A stretch of DNA of 64,000 nt, taken from Methylobacterium crusticola (GTDB taxonomy: Bacteria; Pseudomonadota; Alphaproteobacteria; Rhizobiales; Beijerinckiaceae). The number at the start of each line of letters is the position of its first letter. Positions within the stretch are counted from its first letter, which is position 1. This document shows positions 8,413 to 15,796 of the stretch, piece by piece. The notes beneath the pieces are model-generated. The model was not told the DNA's origin. It saw only the letters and a list, made by a program, of their open reading frames with translations, and searched no databases. The stretch is from NCBI RefSeq assembly GCF_003574465.1, contig NZ_QOWC01000014.1:1-64000 (forward strand), in the 5' to 3' direction. Position numbers and translations under genes: made by a program.

Positions 8413-9471
8413 TCAAGGCGAGCTGCCTTCAGTATTTTTGCTCGGCGTGGGTAGAACTGGTGCATTGCGAGCCAATCGGGCATTGTCGGCCGTTCGAGTG
8501 TAAGTCGCGCTTTCCCGACTCCCCGCCGCCCATCCAAATAAGGCGTTCAGCTGCGCCTCAGTCGCGCCGGCCTCAGCCGCGCGTCGCGCGCCGGCCTTGC
8601 GCAAGCCATGCGCCGCACCCGGCACGCCAGCTTCGCGACAGACCTTCTTGAACCAGGTGCCGAAGCTCTCCTTCGTGAACGGCGTGCCGCGCTCTGTCGC
8701 GATGAAGGCAAGATCGCCAGTCTTCGTCGCAGCAATCGAGGCCGCGAGCGGCGCCAGGATCGGCCGCGTCACTACCGCGCCGGTCTTCTCAGTCCTGAGC
8801 GTGAGCTCGCCACCGCGCACATGCTGGCGGCCGAGCCGCACCGCGTCGCCCCGGCGCAGGCCGGTGTAAAGTAGGAGATCGAAGGCGAGGCGCTGGCGCG
8901 TGCCGACTGGCCAGCGCGCCTCGAAGGCGGCGAGCTCCTCCTCCGTCCAGGCGTGAAACCCGGCGTCGTCGTTCTCACCGGAGAGCAATTTCACGCCCGT
9001 CGTCGGGTTGCTCGCGACGTACTCCCGGTCGACGGCCCACCCGAACAGGCCGCGCATCGCCTTCAGGAAGTTGTTCGCGGCGTGCGGCCGGTCGCGCCGC
9101 CGGTCGCGGCCGGCCAGGATCGTGCGCCGGTCGATGAGCTTCACGGGCTCCGCTCCTGCGGTTTCCTCCACCGCCCGGTAGACCGTGTGGCGCTGCTTGC
9201 GCGTCGCCGGGCTCAGGTCCGACCACTCCGCGCTCTCGATGTAGCGGGCGATCAGCCAGGACAGCGAGCCGGGGGAGGGGCCTGCGGCCCGTGCTACCGG
9301 CGATCCTTCAACCGCCAAGCGGTAGTCTCGCCAGAACGCCTCGCTGCCGTAAGTCTCGCGCATCCGGATGCGCTTGCCCTGGCCCACGCGCACGTACCAG
9401 ACCAGCTGGCCGTGCCGTGTGCGCTCGCGGACGAGGTGCGGAGGCTTCGCGCGAGGCATGGCGTCGATCAT
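8413..9471 (-). CDS. int: Phage integrase (tyrosine recombinase)
   Basis: A 352-residue site-specific recombinase that inserts and excises the prophage. The C-terminal catalytic residues are visible: R206 in TGLRRGD, H288 and R291 in HGLR, W314 in the second His/Trp position and the nucleophile Y324 in SATYTR. An N-terminal arm-binding region and a SAM-like core-binding domain (about 65-160) precede them. It starts at ATG 9471, and the TGA of the upstream 67-residue gene overlaps this ATG, so the two are coupled. Its position at the left edge, transcribed outward, is normal for a prophage. Confidence 0.93.
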   Translation of the reverse strand: MIDAMPRAKPPHLVRERTRHGQLVWYVRVGQGKRIRMRETYGSEAFWRDYRLAVEGSPVARAAGPSPGSLSWLIARYIESAEWSDLSPATRKQRHTVYRAVEETAGAEPVKLIDRRTILAGRDRRRDRPHAANNFLKAMRGLFGWAVDREYVASNPTTGVKLLSGENDDAGFHAWTEEELAAFEARWPVGTRQRLAFDLLLYTGLRRGDAVRLGRQHVRGGELTLRTEKTGAVVTRPILAPLAASIAATKTGDLAFIATERGTPFTKESFGTWFKKVCREAGVPGAAHGLRKAGARRAAEAGATEAQLNALFGWAAGSRESATYTRTADNARLARNAPVLPTPSKNTEGSSP

Positions 9472-9671
9472 AGGACGATCCTGCGGGGCGCGTCATCGGG
9501 CGGGGCTGTGATGCCCTCGGCGTGGGCGGCGATGTCCGGACCGCCCACGGTCTCGACCGCTACCCCGTCAGATCGAACGATCACACGGACCACGGGCAGG
9601 CCGGCGTTACGCACCGCGCGTATCGCTCGGGCGATGTCGGCCTGTGTCACGGTGGTAGGGCGGCGCGGCAC
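9468..9671 (-). CDS. Small phage protein coupled to integrase (unknown function)
   Basis: A 67-residue protein with a predicted N-terminal helix (TQADIARAIRAVRNAG) followed by two beta strands (PVVRVIVRSDGVAVET). Small proteins of this form commonly sit next to integrases in alphaproteobacterial prophages; the function is not known to me. The stop codon overlaps the integrase start by ATGA, so the two are translated together. A directionality factor (excisionase) or integrase regulator is possible by position only; no helix-turn-helix is evident. Confidence 0.65.
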   Translation of the reverse strand: MPRRPTTVTQADIARAIRAVRNAGLPVVRVIVRSDGVAVETVGGPDIAAHAEGITAPPDDAPRRIVL

Positions 9672-9674
9672 GGC

Positions 9675-10028
9675 TCAGACCTGCCCTTTCGCTGCTTCGT
9701 GCAGCTCGGCCCGCGCGTCCTCTGCGATCTGGAACACAGTCATGGTCTCCGCGGAGGACTCGGCGATCGGCGCGAGGATGGTGCTGATCGCGTCGAGGGC
9801 GGTGAGGGCGCTCTCGGTCGCGGCGACGGCGGAGCGCGGCGCCTGCGCGTTGAGTCGGGCGATCAGAAGGGCTGCGACTGCGAGCACCTGGTGGTCGGGC
9901 CACGTGCCCTCAGTGTTGACGGTGAAGACCTCCATCCCATCGGCGTCGCGCACGACGCCGATCTCGTTGTGGGAATCGTTCAAGGCGAGGGGGAGGCGGA
10001 TCTGGTGGGCGGCGAGGGCGTCAGCCAC
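9675..10028 (-). CDS. Hypothetical phage protein
   Basis: A 117-residue protein starting at GTG 10028. The N-terminal half looks beta-rich, with a VRDADGMEVFTVN hairpin. The second half is helical and Ala-rich and could be a coiled coil. No family recognised. It lies three bases from the small gene before it in the same leftward operon. Confidence 0.55.
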   Translation of the reverse strand: MADALAAHQIRLPLALNDSHNEIGVVRDADGMEVFTVNTEGTWPDHQVLAVAALLIARLNAQAPRSAVAATESALTALDAISTILAPIAESSAETMTVFQIAEDARAELHEAAKGQV

Positions 10029-10031
10029 GAC

Positions 10032-10238
10032 CTACAGCTCCTCGTCCGGCGTGAGGCAGTCGGGGGGAAGACCGGAGCAGCCGCAGGTCTTGGCGTGCAG
10101 GCAGGCCCCGTCATCGGCATGGAACCCCTCGTGATGGCCGCAAGGGCACAGCCTCGGACCTTTCGGGTAGCACCAGGACGGCACGTAGGGAGTGCCGTCG
10201 CCCGGGCCGGAATAGCTGTCGCTGACGGGGCCGGGCAT
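10032..10238 (-). CDS. Small Cys-rich phage protein, probable zinc binder
   Basis: A 68-residue protein beginning MPGPVSDSYSGPG. It contains CPCGHHEGFH followed by a CLHAKTCGC cluster: a CxC, several His, and a C-x5-CGC group. These Cys and His residues could form one or two zinc sites. The open frame extends much further upstream, but that part is Arg/Pro-rich shadow sequence, so ATG 10238 is chosen. It is two bases from the Ros/MucR-like gene and in the same operon. Function unknown. Confidence 0.55.
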   Translation of the reverse strand: MPGPVSDSYSGPGDGTPYVPSWCYPKGPRLCPCGHHEGFHADDGACLHAKTCGCSGLPPDCLTPDEEL

Positions 10239-10240
10239 GG

Positions 10241-10651
10241 TCAGGCGGCTTTCCGCGTCAGGCCGAGGCCGGTTTGCCTCGCGATCGCCGACCGGGCCGC
10301 CGAGTAGCTCGGCGCGGTCATCGGGTAGTCGGGCGGGAGGCCCCACTTGGCCCGGTAGGTCTCCGGGGTGAGCCCGAGACGCCCGAGGTGCCGCTTGAGC
10401 GACTTGTAGGGCTTGCCATCCTCGAGGCTGATGATGTGGTCGTCTGTCACCGTCTTGCGGATCGGGACGGGCGGGACCGGGTGCGCGGGCTCGGCGGGGC
10501 TGGCTGGCTCGGCGAGGCGGGTGATCGCCGCGTGCACGCCGGCGATGAGGTCGGGCAGGCCCGTGATCGGCAGGGCATTGTGGCTGACGTAGGCCGTGAC
10601 GATCTCGGCCGCGCGCAGGACAGGGACGGGAAGGGAATCGGTCTGGGACAT
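10241..10651 (-). CDS. Ros/MucR-family transcriptional regulator lacking zinc ligands
   Basis: A 136-residue protein with the Ros/MucR core in its second half: SLEDGKPYKSLKRHLGRLG followed by LTPETYRAKWGLPPDYPM and PSYSAAR. Members bind AT-rich DNA and act as repressors or nucleoid-like regulators in alphaproteobacteria. In classical members the first motif reads C-L-E-C/D-G and the helix ends in H-x3-H. Here the first Cys is Ser, the second ligand is Asp, and the later His is missing. It should therefore fold without zinc, as some Mesorhizobium homologues do. The start ATG 10651 has a purine-rich stretch upstream. It lies in the leftward early operon and may control phage or host genes. Confidence 0.82.
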   Translation of the reverse strand: MSQTDSLPVPVLRAAEIVTAYVSHNALPITGLPDLIAGVHAAITRLAEPASPAEPAHPVPPVPIRKTVTDDHIISLEDGKPYKSLKRHLGRLGLTPETYRAKWGLPPDYPMTAPSYSAARSAIARQTGLGLTRKAA

Positions 10652-10683
10652 GGCAGCTTCCTTCTGGGCTGGGGGTGAAGGGG

Positions 10684-10983
10684 TCAGGCCGGATGGGCCG
10701 CATTCCGGCGGGCGCGCACGGCGCGGGCGTGTCGCACCAGGGCGAGGCCTTCGACACGGCCGGCCGGCAGCGTGATCGCGATCGGGCGGCCCGAGAGCTG
10801 CTCGCGGGCGGCGTCGCGGTAAGCCTCGATCTCGGCCTCGGAGAAGCCGGCCGCGGCGAGGTGGGCGAAGGTGCAGGCGCCGTCGCCGCTCTGGTGGTGC
10901 TGCATCACCGCGGCCATGCGGGTGATGCGGTCCTGACGGTCGGGGGCGGTCTTGGCGGCGAGCACTTTGGACGGGGCGGCCAT
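10684..10983 (-). CDS. Hypothetical phage protein
   Basis: A 99-residue protein, MAAPSKVLAAKTAP at the start, mostly helical, with a DQRDRITRMAAVMQHH-like helix near 16-30 and FAHLAAAGFSEAEIEAYRDAAR near 39-60, which resembles a small helix-hairpin pair. It ends in an Arg-rich tail suited to nucleic-acid contact. No family recognised. It sits 20 bases downstream of ssb in the leftward operon. Confidence 0.55.
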   Translation of the reverse strand: MAAPSKVLAAKTAPDRQDRITRMAAVMQHHQSGDGACTFAHLAAAGFSEAEIEAYRDAAREQLSGRPIAITLPAGRVEGLALVRHARAVRARRNAAHPA

Positions 10984-11003
10984 GGGTGCGTGCGGGCTCC
11001 GGG

Positions 11004-11489
11004 CTAGAACGGGATGTCGTCGTCGAGGTCGGGACGGGCGGCCGGCGCCGGGCGCGCTGCGCCACTGCGTGCGTCGGCGTACGACGGCTCGCGTATGCGG
11101 GTTTGTCCGTAGTTGTCCGGATCGGGCGCGGCGCGTTCGGCCTTGTCGAGGAGTTTCAGGTCGCCGCCGAAGCGGGCGAGCACGACTTCGGTCGAGTAGC
11201 GGTCGACCCCGGCTTGGTTCTGCCACTTGCGGGTCTGCAGCTTGCCCTGGACGAAGACCTTGGAGCCCTTCTTCAGGTACTGCTCGGCCACCCGGCACAG
11301 GGCCTCGTTGAAGATCACGACCGAGTGCCACTCGGTCTGCTCCTTGCGGTCGCCGGTCGCCTTATCCTTCCATGATTCAGACGTCGCGATGCGAAAGCTG
11401 ACGACGGGATCACCGCCTTGCGTGCGCCGGGTCTCGGGGTCTTGCCCGAGATGGCCGATTAGCTGGACCTGGTTGAGGGACCCACTCAT
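11004..11489 (-). CDS. ssb: Single-stranded DNA-binding protein
   Basis: A 161-residue SSB. It has the N-terminal OB fold (NQVQLIGHLGQDPETRRT, then VVSFRIATSESWKD, WHSVVIFNEALCRVAEQYLKKG, VFVQGKLQTRKW) and the acidic tail DLDDDIPF that recruits replication partners. It coats single-stranded DNA during phage replication or recombination. The canonical start is ATG 11489. The frame stays open upstream to a GTG at 11660 that overlaps the stop of the previous gene (GTGA). This would add a 57-residue N-terminal extension of plausible protein composition, discussed in the findings. Confidence 0.92.
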   Translation of the reverse strand: MSGSLNQVQLIGHLGQDPETRRTQGGDPVVSFRIATSESWKDKATGDRKEQTEWHSVVIFNEALCRVAEQYLKKGSKVFVQGKLQTRKWQNQAGVDRYSTEVVLARFGGDLKLLDKAERAAPDPDNYGQTRIREPSYADARSGAARPAPAARPDLDDDIPF

Positions 11490-11656
11490 TGGGTTTCGAT
11501 CTCCGGGGTATGCTGCCCGATCGGCAGCTGTGGCATCGGGGCTGCGGCGATCGGCCGGGAAGCCTGCGTCTGCTGCTCGGGTCAGCGCCTCACCGAGAGT
11601 GATCCAGGGGTCGTCCAGTCCGAAGGGCACAGCGGGCGGGAGTTCGTCGGCCACGC

Positions 11657-11965
11657 TCACGAGGCCAGCTCCAGGTTGCGGAACTGCAGGGTAGCGCGGG
11701 CGGTCTTGATCATGACCATGAGGTCGCGCCGCGCTTCGCAGGCCGGAAGCGCACTGGCCTCCTCCGAGGCGACGCGGAGCAGCTCGGCGGCGAGCACCAC
11801 GAGCCCGGCTGGGCCGCAGGCGACGTCGCCGATCCGGCAGCGGATCTCACCCGGCACTTGGCCGATCTCGACGTAGCCGACGATGAAGCCGGCCTCGGGC
11901 TTGGCGGCGAGCCAGTCGGCGAGGGCGTCGAGGACCTCGGCTTCCTCGTGGGGGCAGCGGAGCAT
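11657..11965 (-). CDS. Hypothetical phage protein
   Basis: A 102-residue protein opening MLRCPHEEAEVLDALADWLAAKPEAGF. It has an N-terminal helix, a short beta region around GYVEIGQVPGEIRCRIGDV and a C-terminal helix. No family recognised. Its TGA stop overlaps a GTG that is in frame with ssb, which suggests coupling with the ssb region. Confidence 0.55.
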   Translation of the reverse strand: MLRCPHEEAEVLDALADWLAAKPEAGFIVGYVEIGQVPGEIRCRIGDVACGPAGLVVLAAELLRVASEEASALPACEARRDLMVMIKTARATLQFRNLELAS

Positions 11966-11981
11966 GGCAGGACCTCTAGGC

Positions 11982-12608
11982 TCAGGCGGCGCGCCCGGCC
12001 TGCAGCGCCGGCAGGTGGGTGGTGAAGAGCGCGTAGAGCTTGATCGCCACGTCGGCCGGGGCCATCGGCCGCCAGACCTTCGGGCCAGGCAGGACCCCGA
12101 GCGTGTCGATGAACCAGGGCCGGCGGTAAGCCTTGGGCATGGCGGCGAGGAAGTCGCGCCGCTCGGTGGCGAGCGCCCGCAGGTCGACCTGCATCAGGGC
12201 CTCGCACTGCTCGGGCGTTGGGAGCGGCAACCCGGCTGCCGAGTGGATCGCCGCATCGTGCCGGGCCTCGAAGACGAGGCACACCTCCATCATCTGCTCG
12301 GCGAGCACATCGCCGAACATCGCGGCCGCGATTTGGCTGAGGGCGGCCTTGGTGGGCGAGGGCAGCTCGCCGGTGCGGGTCTCGTGCGCGTCGTGGAGCA
12401 GCCACCACGGCCGCAGGGCCGAGGGACAGAGGTCGAGGCCGACGAGGAGGTGGAGGCCAACCGAGACCGGCGTGCGCGCGTGCCCGGCGTAGCGGTTGAG
12501 GTGAGCGAGGGCGTGCGCCAAGTCCTGGAAGTCGACCTGGTCGCGCGTGGGCGTCACGAGGTCGACCGGCAGGCCTGAGGCGGCGGGGAGCCAGGGCTGA
12601 GCGGTCAC
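11982..12608 (-). CDS. HD-domain phosphohydrolase (YfbR/dNTPase-like)
   Basis: A 208-residue protein with the layout of phage and bacterial HD hydrolases. A first His lies in TPVSVGLHLLVG, the HD pair in WLLHDAHETRTGELPSPTK, and a late Asp in VDLRALATERRDF; together these would bind one metal ion. Relatives such as YfbR remove phosphate from deoxynucleotides, and phage members may shift the dNTP pool. The start is GTG 12608, overlapping the stop of the neighbouring gene. Together with SSB and the dNMP kinase at the other end of the prophage it fits a nucleotide-handling role. The substrate is not predictable from sequence. Confidence 0.75.
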   Translation of the reverse strand: MTAQPWLPAASGLPVDLVTPTRDQVDFQDLAHALAHLNRYAGHARTPVSVGLHLLVGLDLCPSALRPWWLLHDAHETRTGELPSPTKAALSQIAAAMFGDVLAEQMMEVCLVFEARHDAAIHSAAGLPLPTPEQCEALMQVDLRALATERRDFLAAMPKAYRRPWFIDTLGVLPGPKVWRPMAPADVAIKLYALFTTHLPALQAGRAA

Positions 12609-12952
12609 GCGACCACCTCGCCCTCGAGCTTCAGGAGCGTGCGTGCCCAGCCCTTCACGGCGGCCCGGGCGAGGGGCGTGTCGATCAGATTCACCAAGTC
12701 GGCCGCCTCCGGGTCGACGAGGCGGTCTCGCTCGTGGGCACGGTTGAGCCGGCCGACGACCTCCATCAGGAGGCGAGCCGTGTCGCAGGGCTCGGGCATC
12801 AGGCAGCCCCGGATCGACCAGGTGACCACCTCCCGGAGCCAGACCCTGACGTCGCCCCCGGGGATGCGGAAGCCGGCGAGGTGCTGATCGAGGCGCGCGA
12901 AGAGGGCGGCACGCTCGGCTGCGTCGGCAGCGAGGAAGGTCGGGGCGAGCAT
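12605..12952 (-). CDS. Hypothetical helical phage protein
   Basis: A 115-residue protein from ATG 12952 (MLAPTFLAADAAERAALFARL). It is predicted to be nearly all helical, with no recognised motif. The frame is open far upstream, but that part is Arg/Ser/Pro-rich shadow. Its stop overlaps the start of the HD hydrolase gene (GTGA), so the two may act together. Confidence 0.55.
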   Translation of the reverse strand: MLAPTFLAADAAERAALFARLDQHLAGFRIPGGDVRVWLREVVTWSIRGCLMPEPCDTARLLMEVVGRLNRAHERDRLVDPEAADLVNLIDTPLARAAVKGWARTLLKLEGEVVA

Positions 12953-13004
12953 CGGAGGGCGGGCTCCAGGAGGAACGGAGAGAGGGCGGGACGGGAAGGG
13001 GGGT

Positions 13005-13397
13005 TCAGGGACGTTCAGAGCGGCCGGCCGGCTCGCCCGTGGCGCGCAGGACCATGCCGCCGGTGAGCGTGCGCTTGAGGCGGTCGGAGCGGCTGCCGGG
13101 CATCGGGCGGTGCGAGGTCTCGAAGCCGAAGGCCTTGCGCTTCTGACGCTTGGCGTCAGCGATCTTCGCGAGATCCCCCGCAGGACCGCGGGTCTTCGCA
13201 TCGGCGCAGCGGCCGTGCACCATGGCACGGTTGGCCAAGGCGTTCGTGCCGCCGAGACCCAGCGCCCGCAGGTGCTCGTCGCGGGGACGGTCGCCGGGCC
13301 GGATCTCGCGCGTGCAGAGTGGGCAGACGTGATTCTGAGCTTCCAGGAGCGCGAGCTTCTGCGAGGGCCTGAGGGGCGAGCGCGGGGTGGTGCGCAT
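13005..13397 (-). CDS. HNH-like zinc-finger endonuclease
   Basis: A 130-residue protein with CPLCTREIRPGD followed by DEHLRALGLGGTNALANRAMVHGRCADAKT. This is the HNH layout: a first Cys pair, a D-x-H equivalent, an Asn-containing loop and a second-knuckle His/Cys. HNH proteins nick or cut DNA; phage versions often help packaging or homing. A basic tail follows. ATG 13397 is chosen because GGGAGG lies seven bases before it. It is first in the leftward operon that ends with the integrase. Confidence 0.75.
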   Translation of the reverse strand: MRTTPRSPLRPSQKLALLEAQNHVCPLCTREIRPGDRPRDEHLRALGLGGTNALANRAMVHGRCADAKTRGPAGDLAKIADAKRQKRKAFGFETSHRPMPGSRSDRLKRTLTGGMVLRATGEPAGRSERP

Positions 13398-13465
13398 CAC
13401 AGGCCTCCCACGTGGCACAAAAGGAGTAGTCGACCTCGGCTACCTTTACGGCTAAGCTTCCTGTC

Positions 13466-13777
13466 ATGACTAGCCGAGCGACGCGCGCAGTCGAGCGCAC
13501 TCTTGATCCGGGACCCGAGTTGGCTCTGGGCGAAGCGGCCTTCGTGCTGCTGTCCTGTGTGTACCGGGAGCTGGCCCTGACCTACGAGCAGGCGCATCCC
13601 GGGGATTTCGTGCGCGTCAATGAAGGTTTGTCTCGGCGAGCGATCCGGACGATGATGGAACTTCGCCTGGAGTTGGCCGACAGTGTCGAGGTGGATACTG
13701 CGTTTGGTGCGCTTGTGGCGAAACTGAGAGGCGCAATGCTGGCAGCAGAGGAGGCCGCGAGAGCGACCCGCGGATAG
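13466..13777 (+). CDS. Hypothetical phage protein, paralogue A of a tandem pair
   Basis: A 103-residue helical protein. Its core, AFVLLSCVYRELALTYE followed by a helix and then AFGALVAKLRGAML, aligns with the next plus-strand gene at 13820, so the two arose by duplication. Both are on the strand opposite to the surrounding early operon, which suggests an independently acquired cassette. No family recognised. Confidence 0.6.
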   Translation: MTSRATRAVERTLDPGPELALGEAAFVLLSCVYRELALTYEQAHPGDFVRVNEGLSRRAIRTMMELRLELADSVEVDTAFGALVAKLRGAMLAAEEAARATRG

Positions 13778-13819
13778 CTGGGCACGCCCCGCGCCGCCGG
13801 CTCGTCCTGCTCTCATGTG

Positions 13820-14170
13820 ATGAGGGAGTCGATGGTGTTGCACACGGACGGGGTCGCCGACTCCCACCCTGCAGGCCGATGCGTGGATGCGGAGGCGCCG
13901 CGGGCAGTCACTCCGGACTCGGCCTTCCGGCTCCTGACGCTGGCCTACTATGACGTCGCGCTGGCGTACGACGCCGTGAAGCCGGGCGGCTTCAAGAACG
14001 TCACGCACGCGGTGGCCACCAACCTCGTGGCCGAACTCACCAAGCTTCGGGAGGATCTGCCCTGTGACGACGAGGCAGAGCGAGCCTTTCGGGGGCTGGT
14101 GCTGAAACTGCGTGAGGCTGTCCTGAGCGTCGATCGCGCCGTGGCCATCGTGGGCGCCGGCCGCGCGTGA
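13820..14170 (+). CDS. Hypothetical phage protein, paralogue B of a tandem pair
   Basis: About 116 residues; the start could be GTG 13817, ATG 13820 or ATG 13832. The conserved part AFRLLTLAYYDVALAYD followed by AFRGLVLKLREAVLSVD matches paralogue A (13466-13777) in spacing and sequence. It is predicted helical. The pair is convergent with the gene ending at 14209. Function unknown. Confidence 0.6.
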   Translation: MRESMVLHTDGVADSHPAGRCVDAEAPRAVTPDSAFRLLTLAYYDVALAYDAVKPGGFKNVTHAVATNLVAELTKLREDLPCDDEAERAFRGLVLKLREAVLSVDRAVAIVGAGRA

Positions 14171-14208
14171 GGGATCGCCCCAGACAAGGGCCGAGCGCGG
14201 CTTCGTCA

Positions 14209-14775
14209 TCACGCCACCTCGCGGGCGTCGAGGGGCAGGGCGCGTAGGCTGGCCGCGTCGGTCGGATCAAAGGGAGCGACCGCCGCCTCGGGCAGGCCGT
14301 TGTCGAGGGCGAGGCCCCGCCAGGCGAAGATTGCACCGGCCGGGCCGGGCGAGCGCGCGCTCTCGCGGCCGATCAGCGCGGAGACCCGGCCGTGGAACGA
14401 CCCGGGCCGCTTGCGGCGGGGCGCGGCGTCGAGCCAGCGCACGTAGGCGTGATGCAGCGTACCGACCGACACCGACGCGCTGGCCCTCAGCCGGGTCTCC
14501 TGCATCAGGAACTCGAGGAGCGGATCATCCTTGAATGCGTGACCGGCGAGCTCCTCGATCGGTCCGGCGTGGCCGATCTGACCCGTGATGGCGCCGACGA
14601 CGTGTAGAAGGTTGGCGTCCGTGAGCGCCGCGCAGCTCTGCCAGCGACTCCAGCGCGCGTAGGTCGCGCAAAGCTCTCGGGCCGGGACGCGTGCGGTCGG
14701 GGCAGCCGGCTCCAAGCAGTCGGCCAGGAAGGCACGGATGAGGTCGCCGAGGGTCGGCGGAGTGGGGCGGGGCAC
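14209..14775 (-). CDS. Hypothetical phage protein with winged-helix-like repeats
   Basis: A 188-residue protein from GTG 14775. Two similar segments are visible: ARELCATYARWSRW near 30-45 and VGTLHHAYVRWLDAAPRRKR near 105-125, the latter ending with an AIFAWRGLAL strand. They recall winged-helix modules at the C-termini of phage D5/P4-type primases, which bind DNA. The likeness is weak. Upstream lies a copy of the repressor-operator-like sequence, so it may be part of the lysogeny circuit. Confidence 0.5.
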   Translation of the reverse strand: MPRPTPPTLGDLIRAFLADCLEPAAPTARVPARELCATYARWSRWQSCAALTDANLLHVVGAITGQIGHAGPIEELAGHAFKDDPLLEFLMQETRLRASASVSVGTLHHAYVRWLDAAPRRKRPGSFHGRVSALIGRESARSPGPAGAIFAWRGLALDNGLPEAAVAPFDPTDAASLRALPLDAREVA

Positions 14776-14824
14776 GAGCAGGCTCCATCGCTGGCGGGCG
14801 ATGGGGCAGATGCTGCGTCAGCTT

Positions 14825-14861
14825 TTTCTGATAGTCAATCGCAAAGCAGAAAAATCTGATG
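14825..14861. promoter_or_regulatory. Putative repressor operator upstream of the 14775 gene
   Basis: TTTCTGAT at 14825-14832 and CAGAAAAATCTGATG at 14847-14861 repeat the boxes found between the repressor and the Cro-like gene (16962-16969 and 16977-16991; the second box matches at 14 of 15 positions). The location just upstream of a leftward gene fits an operator-promoter. Confidence 0.5.
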
Positions 14862-14896
14862 GCGAGCTGATGGTCCAGCGTGCTGTGTATCAGAAG

Positions 14897-15397
14897 TCAC
14901 CCGTCCGGCTGAGCCTCGCACGTGAGCATTTCCGGCCACGTGTAGAAGGCGAAGCGAACCCCACTGTCTCGTATCTCATGGTCGGTGTGCATCTTGCCGC
15001 GGAGGCGGTTAGCGAACTGATTGACCCGTTGCGGCGACCAGTTTGGCTGGAGCGCTGCCACAAGTGCATTGCACGCGAGGCGAAATGCCTTGATCTCAGA
15101 CGCGTCGCTTTGGTCAGGTTTTCGCCAGCGCGTGATCAGCATCGACGCGCGAGTCGACTCGCCCAGTGTGTTCGCGGTGAGGCTGAATTTCGATCCGAGT
15201 TCCCAGACGCACACGGTCTTGAGGTACTTGGGTTCTCCGCAAACGGCAGCGCCCCAGTCGAGATGATCTCCAAGACGCTTCGAAGCGGCGGTGATAGCAG
15301 GTCCAGCGTCGGCGAAAGCAATACTGAGCTCGGCTGCACGAACTGCCGGGACATTGGCAGCAAAGCAAGACGCGCTGAGAAACATTGCCTTAATCAT
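14897..15397 (-). CDS. Putative exported protein (lysogenic moron?)
   Basis: A 166-residue protein from ATG 15397. The first 22 residues (MIKAMFLSASCFAANVPAVRAA) look like a Sec signal peptide with an A-x-A cleavage site. The mature part has about four Cys (near 53, 63, 109 and 160) that could pair as disulfides after export. No family recognised. GAGGAG lies about 12 bases upstream. Base composition is visibly lower in GC than the neighbouring phage genes. Together with its position next to the repressor this suggests a gene expressed in the lysogen and acquired separately. Confidence 0.6.
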   Translation of the reverse strand: MIKAMFLSASCFAANVPAVRAAELSIAFADAGPAITAASKRLGDHLDWGAAVCGEPKYLKTVCVWELGSKFSLTANTLGESTRASMLITRWRKPDQSDASEIKAFRLACNALVAALQPNWSPQRVNQFANRLRGKMHTDHEIRDSGVRFAFYTWPEMLTCEAQPDG

Positions 15398-15482
15398 AGC
15401 GCGCCTAATCTCCTCAGTTGATTGAAATCTCGTGATGAGGGTGCGGCCCCGGCGCGATGCGTTGATGGCTGCCCGGCATGCC

Positions 15483-15512
15483 TTGACATGGGCGCAAAAT
15501 GAGAACGAAAAT
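15483..15512 (+). promoter_or_regulatory. Putative sigma70-type promoter
   Basis: A perfect TTGACA at 15483-15488, then 18 bases and GAAAAT at 15507-15512, ahead of the zinc-ribbon gene at 15541. The -35 is strong; the -10 is weak. Confidence 0.4.
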
Positions 15513-15540
15513 AGAACAAATGCGTGCATAGGTTCTCGGT

Positions 15541-15780
15541 ATGGTCGCGGGAGTGGGAAATGTTGGCGGCCTCGTTGAGCATAAAAGAACGCTCCGGGTT
15601 CGATGTCTCGGCTGTGGTTCTGAGACCTACCCGCGCATAACATTGGGAATGCGCCGACTAGACCCGAAAGGAATTGATTCAATGGTTCGCAAAATGATCT
15701 CGAGCATCTCATTTTACTGTGCGGCGTGTAACTCTGAGAAGGGCCGTGTGCTCGGACATTTTGAGGAAGCTTCGCGGTAA
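15541..15780 (+). CDS. Small zinc-ribbon-like protein
   Basis: A 79-residue protein with CLGCGSE near 22-28 and CAACNSEKG near 60-68, a two-knuckle C-x2-C ... C-x2-C layout typical of zinc ribbons. It is convergent with the repressor gene and lies in the same lower-GC patch as the exported protein. A promoter-like sequence precedes it. No good ribosome-binding site is seen at ATG 15541, so the start could be ATG 15559. Function unknown. Confidence 0.45.
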   Translation: MVAGVGNVGGLVEHKRTLRVRCLGCGSETYPRITLGMRRLDPKGIDSMVRKMISSISFYCAACNSEKGRVLGHFEEASR

Positions 15781-15796
15781 TGCCGCACGCCACAAT

